A DNA stretch of 64,000 nucleotides, from contig CAKTSK010000008.1 of assembly GCA_934597725.1 (NCBI GenBank), positions 15,169 through 79,168 on the forward strand. Direction: 5' to 3'. The stretch is from an uncultured Eubacteriales bacterium (GTDB lineage: Bacteria > Bacillota > Clostridia > Oscillospirales > Oscillospiraceae). A program made the translations under genes and the position numbers. Shown one piece after another: positions 24,623 to 32,633 of the stretch; within the stretch, counting starts at the first letter, position 1; every line of letters starts with the position of its first letter. A model generated the notes under the pieces. That model saw only the letters and a list, made by a program, of their open reading frames with translations, did no database searches and was not told the origin of the DNA.

Positions 24623-26476
24623 ATGACATCGAAACGATGGCTGGCCCTTTTTCTGGCCACCCTGCTGCTGCTGGGGGCCGCCGTGCTGGGCTTTAACTAT
24701 GTGGTCGATCCCTATGGCGTCTTTTCTCACCAGATGCTTTCATGGCCGTCTTACGCCATGACCCTCAACCCCAGAGCCGCCAAGATGGACTATCTGAAGG
24801 AGCATCATCAGGAATACGACTCCTATCTGCTGGGCTGCTCCTCCACCAGTTCCTTTCCGGTGGAATCCCTGAACCAGTACCTGGACGCCCGCTTTTACAA
24901 CATGATCATGTACGGCGCGGATATGCTGGACGTAGAGGAAGAGGCCCTCTATCTGCTGGAACATTATGAGGTCAAAAATCTGGTGGTGAACGTCTATCTG
25001 GACAACGCCCGGGACTACGACACCCTCCCCGATCCCGCCCGCTCCTACACCATGCCCCCGGAAACCACCGGGCAGAGCGCCGCCGCGTATTACGGACAAT
25101 ATCTGTTTCTGGACCCCCGCCACAGCCTGGAAAAGCTGACGGATCTGTCCCAGGACACCTACCTGTCCCAGCCCTTTGACGTGTTCTGCGCCGAGACCGG
25201 CGCCTATGACAAGCTGGCCCGGGACGCAGAGTCCATCGGCGACATGGACCGGTATCTGGAAACCTACCCGGTCTTTGCCAACTATCCCCCGGCCAGCAAC
25301 ACCACCCAGGAGGAGGCCATCACCGGCACACTGGACTCTCTGGCCCGCATCCGGGACCGCTGTGCAGAGAAAGGGGTCAACTTTCTGGTCCTCACCGCCC
25401 CGGTCTATGCCGATTATCTGGCCTATTACGACTGGGATCAGGTGGTGGACTTCTATACCCGCCTGGCGGATGTGACGCCCTACTGGGACTTCTCCTACAG
25501 CTCCGTGAGCTTTGAGCCCCGGTATTTCTACGACGAGACCCATTTCCGCAACTGCGTGGGAGAAATGGCGCTGGCCCGGATCTTCGGCGACGAGAGCCGC
25601 TATCTCCCCGAGGACTTCGGCGTCTATGTGACCCCGGAGAATGTTCAGGCCCACTGGGAGCAGCTGGCGCAGACTGCGCCTCTGGACCAGGAGGACTACA
25701 CCGCCCGGGTGCCGGTGCTCATGTATCACCACATCGACGAGGAGGGCGACAGCGAGACCAACATCACCCCCGCCCTCTTTGAGGCCCACATCGCCGCCCT
25801 GGCCCAGGCAGGCTACACCGCCGTCTTTCCTGACCAGCTGGCCGCCTACGTCAACCAGGGCGTCCCCCTGCCGGAAAAGCCCATCGTCCTCACCTTTGAC
25901 GACGGCTATCTGAGCAACTATGACTATGCCTGGCCCATTTTGGAGAAATACGGCATGGTGGCCACCATCTTCATGATCGGCTCCACCACCGGCAACACCA
26001 CCCACTACAAGGACACCGACCATCCCATCACCCCCCACTTCTCCTACGCGCAGGGCGCGGAAATGGTGGCCTCCGGGGTGATCTCCCTGCAAAGCCACAC
26101 CTATGACATGCACCAGTGGGGTCCCTACGAAAAGACCGACCGCCCCCGGGAAAACATCCTTCCCCTGGAAGGAGAATCCGACGAGGACTACCGGGCTTTT
26201 CTGACCGCAGACTGCCAGAAAAGCCGGCAGACCATCGAGGAGGGCACCGGGGAAGACAACGTCCATGTGTTGGCTTACCCCAGCGGGGCCTGGAATCCGC
26301 TGGCGCAGGCTACCCTGCTGGAAAATGGGTTTGACATCACCTTCACCACTCAGGTCGGCTGCAACACGCTGGTCAAGGGACTGCCCCAGTCTTTGCTGGG
26401 GCTGTGCCGGTACAACGTCACCCAGGCCGTCTCCGTGGAACAGGTACTGTCCTGGGCCGGGGATGCCAGAGGCTGA
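24623..26476 (+). CDS. DltD/SGNH-like domain fused to a NodB polysaccharide deacetylase
   Basis: A 617-residue exported, membrane-anchored protein. Residues 5-25 form a signal anchor. Residues about 28-345 resemble DltD/AlgX-type SGNH proteins: VDPYG at 28-32, a Ser-rich nucleophile motif GCSSTSS at 71-77, and D304-E-T-H307 as the Asp/His pair. Residues about 364-617 are a polysaccharide deacetylase (NodB fold): PVLMYHH at 364, TFDDGY at 424 and H492-TYDM-H497. The metal histidines are spaced i, i+5, as in PgaB/IcaB poly-N-acetylglucosamine deacetylases. It takes the place of dltD as last operon gene. CAGGAGG precedes the ATG. Coupled acyl transfer and deacetylation is inference. Confidence 0.85.
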   Translation: MTSKRWLALFLATLLLLGAAVLGFNYVVDPYGVFSHQMLSWPSYAMTLNPRAAKMDYLKEHHQEYDSYLLGCSSTSSFPVESLNQYLDARFYNMIMYGADMLDVEEEALYLLEHYEVKNLVVNVYLDNARDYDTLPDPARSYTMPPETTGQSAAAYYGQYLFLDPRHSLEKLTDLSQDTYLSQPFDVFCAETGAYDKLARDAESIGDMDRYLETYPVFANYPPASNTTQEEAITGTLDSLARIRDRCAEKGVNFLVLTAPVYADYLAYYDWDQVVDFYTRLADVTPYWDFSYSSVSFEPRYFYDETHFRNCVGEMALARIFGDESRYLPEDFGVYVTPENVQAHWEQLAQTAPLDQEDYTARVPVLMYHHIDEEGDSETNITPALFEAHIAALAQAGYTAVFPDQLAAYVNQGVPLPEKPIVLTFDDGYLSNYDYAWPILEKYGMVATIFMIGSTTGNTTHYKDTDHPITPHFSYAQGAEMVASGVISLQSHTYDMHQWGPYEKTDRPRENILPLEGESDEDYRAFLTADCQKSRQTIEEGTGEDNVHVLAYPSGAWNPLAQATLLENGFDITFTTQVGCNTLVKGLPQSLLGLCRYNVTQAVSVEQVLSWAGDARG

Positions 26477-26500
26477 CCCCATCAACCACCACAGACAACG

Positions 26501-26552
26501 CAAGCCCCCTGATGCAGTTCCCTTTCTGGACTGCATCAGGGGGCTTGTTTCT
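26501..26552. terminator. Bidirectional terminator after the dlt-like operon
   Basis: A perfect 18-bp stem (CAAGCCCCCTGATGCAGT with its complement) and an 11-nt loop, followed by TTTCTTG. It separates the operon from the convergent MATE gene. Confidence 0.92.
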
Positions 26553-26585
26553 TGTCTTATTAAGGTAGTCCCGCACCTTCACTCG

Positions 26586-27923
26586 TCATGCCGGTCCCTT
26601 TGTCAGGCTGCGCCGCCAGAGGCCGGTGCGCTCGTAAATGTAACCCAGGGGGACCGAGGAAATGGGCGCAATGGCGCAGGCCCAGAAGATCCCCACCAGA
26701 CCGAAGAAATGGTTGAACAGTACGCCCAGCACCACCCGCACCAGAATGCAGTTGAGCAGGCTGGAGGCCAGGGCAAAGAGGGTGTGACCCGCCCCCATGG
26801 GCAGGGCATTGTAGACCATAAAGCTGGCGTAAAAGATCTGTCCCAGGATCTCGATCCGCAGGTTCTGCACCGCAATGGCCATGGTGGCCGGGTCCGGGTT
26901 GAAGATCATCAGGATCTGGGGGGCAAAGAGTTCAATGACCACAATGATCCCCGCCGTGACCCCCAGCGACCAGCGCATGGCCACATGGACCACCCGGCTG
27001 GCCCGGTCGAACTTCCCCGCCCCCAGGCACTGGGCCACCATGGTGGTGGCGGCCGTATACAGGGCCAGGGTGAACATCAGCGCCACGTCCTTGATCTTGG
27101 CACAGATGCCGCTGGCCGCCGAGGCTTCCACCCCGTAGCGGTTGATGAGGAAGGTCATGATCAGCCAGGACAGGCCCACCACCGTCATCTGAATGGCGCT
27201 GGGGATGCCCAGCTTGAGCATCTGCACCAGCTTTTCCCGGTGGATCTGCCACTGCCGCCGGACCAGGCCAAACAGGTCATGGTGGCGGAGCACATAGGCC
27301 AGACAGACCAGAAAACTGGCCCACTGCGCCAGGACCGTGGCCAGGGCCGCGCCCAGCACACCCCAGCGGAACAGGCCCATAAACAGGCAGTCCAGCACGA
27401 TGTTGCACCCCGCCGTCACGGCGACGCAGTAAAAGGGCTGTTTGGAGTTGCCCACGGAACGGAGCATGGCCGCCAAGGCATTGTAGCCGAAAATGGCGGG
27501 CAGACCGAAGGCGCACACCCGCAGATAACCCGTGGCCTCGTCCAGGGCGGGAGCGCCCAGCGCCAGGAGCATCGGCCGGCTGAGAAGGCCCACCACCGCC
27601 AGCATCACGATCCCCGCCAGCAGAGAGAAGGAGAAGAGGGTCTGGTTGGTCTGCTTGCGCTGCTCATGGGCCCGGGCGCCGAAATACTGGCCCATCAGGA
27701 TATTGCCGCCGGTGGTGATGCCCATGATCACCTGGGTCAGCAGCAGCATGACCTGGCTGGCATTGTTGATGGCCGAGATCCCCGCCTTGCCCACAAACCA
27801 GCCGGCCACGATCAGGTCCGTAATAGAGTAGGCTGACTGGAGCAGGGACGACAAGACCACCGGCCCGGCATACACGATCAGTTTCTTCCAGATGACCCCC
27901 TGGGTCAGGTCCATTTCCCGCAC
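26586..27923 (-). CDS. MATE family efflux transporter
   Basis: A 445-residue polytopic protein with about 12 membrane helices in two MATE halves. Family features are PVVLSSLLQSAYSITDLIVAGWFVG (first half; D and G-W pattern), GNILMGQYFGARA, and CLGAGKFDRASRVVH in the second half. MATE proteins export drugs or metabolites using Na+ or H+; the substrate is not predictable. The GTG at 27923 has AGAGGAGG 8 nt upstream; an in-frame ATG three codons later is an alternative. It is divergent from trkA, with a promoter at 27981-28008. Confidence 0.93.
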   Translation of the reverse strand: MREMDLTQGVIWKKLIVYAGPVVLSSLLQSAYSITDLIVAGWFVGKAGISAINNASQVMLLLTQVIMGITTGGNILMGQYFGARAHEQRKQTNQTLFSFSLLAGIVMLAVVGLLSRPMLLALGAPALDEATGYLRVCAFGLPAIFGYNALAAMLRSVGNSKQPFYCVAVTAGCNIVLDCLFMGLFRWGVLGAALATVLAQWASFLVCLAYVLRHHDLFGLVRRQWQIHREKLVQMLKLGIPSAIQMTVVGLSWLIMTFLINRYGVEASAASGICAKIKDVALMFTLALYTAATTMVAQCLGAGKFDRASRVVHVAMRWSLGVTAGIIVVIELFAPQILMIFNPDPATMAIAVQNLRIEILGQIFYASFMVYNALPMGAGHTLFALASSLLNCILVRVVLGVLFNHFFGLVGIFWACAIAPISSVPLGYIYERTGLWRRSLTKGPA

Positions 27924-27980
27924 GGCATCCGCCTCCTCTGCGCTGCGTCATCCCTTTGGGCCGCAGCGGTATTCTGTGTC

Positions 27981-28008
27981 ATCATACCACAGTTTTTTCG
28001 GTTTTGAA
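27981..28008 (-). promoter_or_regulatory. Probable promoter of the MATE gene
   Basis: On the minus strand TTCAAA and TATGAT with a 16-nt spacer, about 55 bases upstream of the start codon. Confidence 0.6.
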
Positions 28009-28049
28009 AGGGTGTCTGTCCGACGGAACAAAGATTGTCGATTTCCGAT

Positions 28050-28078
28050 TTGCGTCTTTTGGTATTCTATGCTATGAT
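28050..28078 (+). promoter_or_regulatory. Sigma-A promoter of trkA-trkH-trkH
   Basis: TTGCGT and TATGAT with a 17-nt spacer, 70 bases upstream of the trkA start. The leader is too short for a c-di-AMP riboswitch. Confidence 0.75.
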
Positions 28079-28147
28079 GAGGATACTTTTTTGAGCGATA
28101 GAGTCCCTGCGGCGGCCCCCGCTGCCGGAGGGGAAGGAGGATGCTGC

Positions 28148-29512
28148 TTGAATATCATCATCGTCGGCGCCGGCAAAGTGGGCTCCACCCTGGCCGCTTA
28201 CCTCTCCCGGGAGGATCATGACGTCACCATCATCGACAACGACGACGCCGCCATCCATCGCGCCAGCGACACCCTGGATGTAATGTGCATCAAAGGGCCC
28301 GGCGCTGCGCCCTCGGTCCTGCGGGAGGCCGGCGCAGAGGACGCCGACCTGGTCCTGGCCACCACCAACATGGACGAAGTGAACATGCTCTGTGCCCTCA
28401 CCGCCAAGCGCCTGGGGACCAAATACACCATCGCCCGCATCCGGGATGTGTCCTATACCAGCGACCTGCCCGCCCTGCAAAAGGATCTGAACATCGACGC
28501 CGTCATCAACCCCGAATACTCCACCGCCCTGGAGATCTCCCGGCTGCTCCGGTTCCCGGCGGCGGCCAACGTCGATACGTTCTTCCGGGGCAAGGTGGAG
28601 ATGATCGGCATCCGCGTGCGGGAGGAAGACCCCATCGTGGGCATCCCCCTCTCCGACCTGTTCCGCCGCACCAGCAGCCTGTCCATCCTCTTTTCCGCTG
28701 CGGAACGCAAGGGCGAGGTCATCATCCCCAACGGTGATTTCATTCCCCGGGTGGGGGACAAGCTCTACGTCACCGGCAGCCCCAAAGACCTCTATTCCTA
28801 TCTGCGCACCCTGGGGCGGGATCTGCCCAAGATCCACTCGGCCTTTCTCATCGGCGGCAGCCGCATTGCCCACTACCTGTCCAAAATGCTCCTGTCCATG
28901 GGCGTGCGGGTGACCCTGGTGGAGAGCAACGAGGCCCACTGCCGGGCCCTGTCCGAATGGCTCCCCGATGCCCTCATCCTCCACGGCGACGGCACCGACC
29001 AGGAGCTGCTGCACTCGGAACACTTCACCAACAACGACGCCTTCATCGCCCTTACCGGCCGGGACGAGGACAACCTGATCTCCGCCCTCTACGCCCAGCA
29101 GCAGGGCCTGCGGAAGGTGGTGGCCAAGTCCAACCGGGTCAACTACTCCGACGTGGTCCAGGCCGCCGGGCTTGACTGCGTGGTGGCCCCCAAGCTCATC
29201 ACTGTGGCCCGCATCCTCCGGCTGGTCCGGGGGCTGCAGGACAAGAGCGGCAGCGTCATGCTCTCCCTGCACCGGATCGCAGACACCGACGCGGAGGCCG
29301 CCGAGTTCATCCTGCACGAGAGCACGCCCCATCTGGGCACCCCCCTGAAAGACCTGTCCATCCGCAAGGGATTCCTCATCGTGGCTCTGCTCCATGAGAA
29401 CCAGGTGGTGATCCCCTCCGGTACCACCGTTCTCTCGCCGGGCGACCGGGTCATCGTCATCTCTCACAACAAAGAGATCCAGACCTTCCGCGACATTTTT
29501 CAGAACGGCTGA
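28148..29512 (+). CDS. trkA: Trk potassium uptake regulatory subunit TrkA
   Basis: A 454-residue cytoplasmic gating protein with two RCK_N/RCK_C units. The first NAD-binding loop is IIIVGAGKVGSTLA (residues 3-16) with acidic IIDND at the end of strand two; the second begins at SAFLIGGSRIAHYL near residue 228. Each is followed by a RCK_C domain (GIRVREEDPIVGIPLSDL; TPHLGTPLKDLSIRKG). The TTG at 28148 follows AAGGAGG by 7 nt. TrkA binds the TrkH channel and opens it in response to nucleotides. It is co-transcribed with two trkH genes 20 nt downstream. Confidence 0.95.
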   Translation: MNIIIVGAGKVGSTLAAYLSREDHDVTIIDNDDAAIHRASDTLDVMCIKGPGAAPSVLREAGAEDADLVLATTNMDEVNMLCALTAKRLGTKYTIARIRDVSYTSDLPALQKDLNIDAVINPEYSTALEISRLLRFPAAANVDTFFRGKVEMIGIRVREEDPIVGIPLSDLFRRTSSLSILFSAAERKGEVIIPNGDFIPRVGDKLYVTGSPKDLYSYLRTLGRDLPKIHSAFLIGGSRIAHYLSKMLLSMGVRVTLVESNEAHCRALSEWLPDALILHGDGTDQELLHSEHFTNNDAFIALTGRDEDNLISALYAQQQGLRKVVAKSNRVNYSDVVQAAGLDCVVAPKLITVARILRLVRGLQDKSGSVMLSLHRIADTDAEAAEFILHESTPHLGTPLKDLSIRKGFLIVALLHENQVVIPSGTTVLSPGDRVIVISHNKEIQTFRDIFQNG

Positions 29513-29532
29513 CCCGCCCCCTTTCAAGACAG

Positions 29533-30969
29533 ATGAACTATAAACTGATGCTGCGTATGCTTGGGCGCACCCTCCAGGTCGAGGCCCTGGCGCTGCTGCT
29601 GCCCATGGCGATCACGCTGTTTTATCACGAGGACCCCTTCCCCTTCCTCGCCTCCCTCCTGCCCATCGCCCTGGTGGGCACCCTGCTGGCCCACATCCCC
29701 TCCCAGGCGGCGTTCTTTTCCCAGGAGGGTTTTACGGCAGTGGGGCTTATCTGGGTGGTGCTGTGTCTGTTCGGAGCCCTCCCCTTCTGGTTTTCTGGCT
29801 GCTTTGCCTCCTTTGCCGACTGCCTGTTTGAGATCGTCTCCGGTTTCACCACCACCGGCGCCACCATTCTCTCTGACATCGAGGTGCTGCCTCGGGGGAT
29901 CTTGTTCTGGCGTTCGCTCTCCTCCTGGTTCGGCGGCATGGGGGTCTTGCTGTTTACGCTGGCCTTTCTGCCCAAAGTCGGTGACCGCACCCAGATTTTG
30001 GTCCACGCGGAGGTTCCCGGACCCATTGCTTCCAAGCTGGTTCCCCAAACAGTTCACTCCTCCCGCATTTTATATTTTATGTACTTCGCCCTCACCGGTG
30101 CAGAGATCGTCGCCTTTCTGCTGGCAGGGATGCCCCTGTATGACGCCGTGGTGACTACGTTCGCCTGCGTCTGTACCGGGGGTTTTTCTGTGCGGAATCT
30201 CAGCCTGGCGGGATACGGCCTGCCAGCCTGCGAGATCATTGCCGTGGTGTTCATGGTGCTGGGTTCCCTGAATTTTCTCATCTTTTTCCTGCTTTGCACC
30301 GGCCGGAGGAAACAGATCTTCCGCAGCGATGAGCTGCGCTTCTTCCTCTGGATCACAGCCGGTTCTTCCCTGCTGATCTTTTGCAATATCCTTCCCCAGT
30401 ACGACGCCGCCGGACACGCCCTGCGGGACGCTGTGTTTCAGGTGACCTCCATTCTCTCCACCTCAGGATTTTCCACCACAGACTACACCAACTGGCCCAC
30501 CTTTTCGCAGGCCATGCTGGTGCTGCTGATGTTCGTGGGCGGCTGTTCCGGCAGCACTGCCGGCAGCATCAAGTGCGGCCGTATCCTGCTGCTGCTGCGC
30601 TGCGCCCGCCGTTCCCTGCTCCGCCTTTCCCATCCCCGGTCGGTCCAGGTGGTCCGGCTGGACGGAAAGCTGATCGAGGAACCCGCCCTGCGGTCGGTCT
30701 TTTCCTTCGTTCTCTGCTTTTTCCTCCTGCTGGGAACAGGTTGTTTGGTGGTCAGCCTGGACGGGTTTTCCATGACCACCACCTTCACCGCCACCTTAGG
30801 GTGCCTGAGCAATGTCGGCCCCGGTCTGGACGGTGTCGGACCGGTGTCCAACTTTGCTGCACTGTCTTCCTGTTCCAAAATGGTCCTCTCCCTGTTTATG
30901 TTGGTGGGACGATTGGAGATCTTCCCCATTCTCCTGCTACTGCAACCTTCCACTTGGAGACGCGCCTGA
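29533..30969 (+). CDS. trkH: Trk potassium transporter membrane subunit TrkH, copy 1
   Basis: A 478-residue K+ translocating subunit with the four pore-loop repeats of the Trk/Ktr/HKT family. The selectivity-filter segments are FTTTGATI, CTGGFSV, STSGFST and SNVGPGL. The GCSGSTAGSIK segment before the third cytoplasmic loop is a family signature. It begins 20 nt after trkA without a clear Shine-Dalgarno sequence, so translation may be coupled. A second, colinear 478-residue copy follows immediately. The middle filter reads STSGF here and STTGF in the other copy. Confidence 0.94.
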   Translation: MNYKLMLRMLGRTLQVEALALLLPMAITLFYHEDPFPFLASLLPIALVGTLLAHIPSQAAFFSQEGFTAVGLIWVVLCLFGALPFWFSGCFASFADCLFEIVSGFTTTGATILSDIEVLPRGILFWRSLSSWFGGMGVLLFTLAFLPKVGDRTQILVHAEVPGPIASKLVPQTVHSSRILYFMYFALTGAEIVAFLLAGMPLYDAVVTTFACVCTGGFSVRNLSLAGYGLPACEIIAVVFMVLGSLNFLIFFLLCTGRRKQIFRSDELRFFLWITAGSSLLIFCNILPQYDAAGHALRDAVFQVTSILSTSGFSTTDYTNWPTFSQAMLVLLMFVGGCSGSTAGSIKCGRILLLLRCARRSLLRLSHPRSVQVVRLDGKLIEEPALRSVFSFVLCFFLLLGTGCLVVSLDGFSMTTTFTATLGCLSNVGPGLDGVGPVSNFAALSSCSKMVLSLFMLVGRLEIFPILLLLQPSTWRRA

Positions 30970-30995
30970 CCGTCTCCCCGCCCGGTATCTGCTCT

Positions 30996-32432
30996 ATGAA
31001 TTACAAGTTGATGCTCCGCACCTTGGGGCGCACCCTGCAGCTGGAGGCCCTGTGCCTGCTGCTGCCCATGATGGTCTCTCTGCTCTATCAGGAAGACCCT
31101 CTCCCCTTCCTGTATACCATCTTTCTCCTGGCCGTCCTGGGAACGCTGCTGGCCCGTCTGCGGGCCCGGCCGGATTTCTATTCCCGGGAGGGCTTTGCCG
31201 TGGTTGGCCTGATCTGGCTGGCGCTGAGTCTGTTCGGCGCGCTCCCCTTCTGGTTCTCCGGGGAGTTCGCCTCCTACATCGACTGCTTTTTTGAGATCGT
31301 CTCTGCCTTCACCACCACCGGCGCTTCCATCCTGACCGCCGTGGAACCCCTTCCCCGAGGAATTCTTTTCTGGCGCTCCTTCTCCTCCTGGGTGGGCGGC
31401 ATGGGCGTGCTGATCTTCACCCTGGCTTTCCTGCCCAAGGTGGGTGGCCGTACCCAGGTGCTGGTCCAGGCCGAGGCCACCGGCCCGGTGAGCAACAAGC
31501 TGGTCCCGAAAACGGCCTTGTCTGCCCGCATCCTTTATTTTATGTACATCGCCCTCACCGTTCTGGAGATCATCGCCCTGTGCCTTGCCGGAATGCCCCT
31601 GTACGACTCCCTGGTCACCACCTTTGCCACCGTCTGCACCGGCGGCTTCTCGGTCATGAACACCAGCATCGCCGCCTACGGCCTGCCGGCCTGCGAGATC
31701 ATCATCACAGTCTTCATGCTCTTGTGTTCCCTGAACTTCGCCCTTTTCTTCCTGGTCCTCACCGGCCGGGTCCGGCAGGCTCTGGGCAGCGATGAGCTGC
31801 GCTTTTTCCTGCTGGCGGTGGCCCTGTCCTCGGTCATCATCTTCGTCAATATCCTGCCGATGTACGATTCTGCCGGACGGGCTTTGCGGGACACCCTGTT
31901 CCAGGTGGCTTCGGTGGTCTCCACCACAGGCTTTTCCACCGCAGACTTCGCCCTCTGGCCCACCCTGTCCCAGTTTATCCTAGTGCTGCTGATGTTCCTG
32001 GGCGGCTGCGCCGGCAGTACCGCCGGCGGCTTGAAAGCCTCCCGGGTGCTGCTCATGATCCGCTGCGCCCACCGCTCCCTGTCCCGGCTGTCCCATCCCC
32101 GGGTGGTCAAGGTAGTCAAGCTGGACGGGAAAGCCGTGGACGAGGACACCCTGAACACCGTCTTTGTCTTCTTCACCTGCTTCTTCCTGGTGCTGGGCGG
32201 GACGTGCCTGGTGGTCAGCCTGGACGGCTTCTCCCTGACCACCTCCTGCAGCGCCGCGCTGGCCTGCCTGAGCAACATCGGCCCGGGCCTGGAGGCCGTG
32301 GGACCCATGGGGAATTTCGCCGCTTTTTCCGGGCTGAGCAAGCTCACCCTGTCCCTGGCCATGCTCATCGGCCGCCTAGAGATCTTCCCCATTCTGATCC
32401 TGCTCCAGCCGGCCACCTGGCGGCGAAATTGA
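30996..32432 (+). CDS. trkH: Trk potassium transporter membrane subunit TrkH, copy 2
   Basis: A 478-residue TrkH paralogue that aligns without gaps to the upstream copy along its whole length, including N-terminus (MNYKLMLR.LGRTLQ) and C-terminus (RLEIFPIL.LLQP.TWRR). Filter segments are FTTTGASI, CTGGFSV, STTGFST and SNIGPGL. The gene probably arose by tandem duplication. It begins 26 nt after copy 1, again with no clear ribosome-binding site. Both copies would depend on the single trkA, as homo- or heterodimers. The 3' flank has no strong terminator before the hppA promoter. Confidence 0.94.
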   Translation: MNYKLMLRTLGRTLQLEALCLLLPMMVSLLYQEDPLPFLYTIFLLAVLGTLLARLRARPDFYSREGFAVVGLIWLALSLFGALPFWFSGEFASYIDCFFEIVSAFTTTGASILTAVEPLPRGILFWRSFSSWVGGMGVLIFTLAFLPKVGGRTQVLVQAEATGPVSNKLVPKTALSARILYFMYIALTVLEIIALCLAGMPLYDSLVTTFATVCTGGFSVMNTSIAAYGLPACEIIITVFMLLCSLNFALFFLVLTGRVRQALGSDELRFFLLAVALSSVIIFVNILPMYDSAGRALRDTLFQVASVVSTTGFSTADFALWPTLSQFILVLLMFLGGCAGSTAGGLKASRVLLMIRCAHRSLSRLSHPRVVKVVKLDGKAVDEDTLNTVFVFFTCFFLVLGGTCLVVSLDGFSLTTSCSAALACLSNIGPGLEAVGPMGNFAAFSGLSKLTLSLAMLIGRLEIFPILILLQPATWRRN

Positions 32433-32539
32433 CGGGAAATCCGTCCTTATAAGTCCGCCATTTTTACCCATTTCTTCACCGTCTTTTTTGTGCTTTTTGT
32501 GAAATCTTTTCGAAAGGACAGAAAAAAATGACATGAGGC

Positions 32540-32567
32540 TTGCAATTCCTTTGCGATATGCTAAAAT
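32540..32567 (+). promoter_or_regulatory. Sigma-A promoter of hppA
   Basis: TTGCAA and TAAAAT with a 16-nt spacer in an AT-rich stretch, about 65 bases upstream of the start. Confidence 0.7.
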
Positions 32568-32633
32568 TGATGTGTTATTCGTCTGAGCATCGTTTTTGCA
32601 AAACGATGCGGGAAAAGAAAAGGAGTGTCGATC

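Noticed and set aside
28079..28147. Possible c-di-AMP (ydaO-type) riboswitch upstream of trkA
   Set aside because: Only about 60 nt lie between the promoter and the start, too short for the known aptamer, and no matching core is visible.
30381..30995. Extension of the second trkH upstream through the first copy
   Set aside because: The upstream part is the wrong frame of copy 1; the ATG at 30996 gives exactly the same N-terminus as copy 1.
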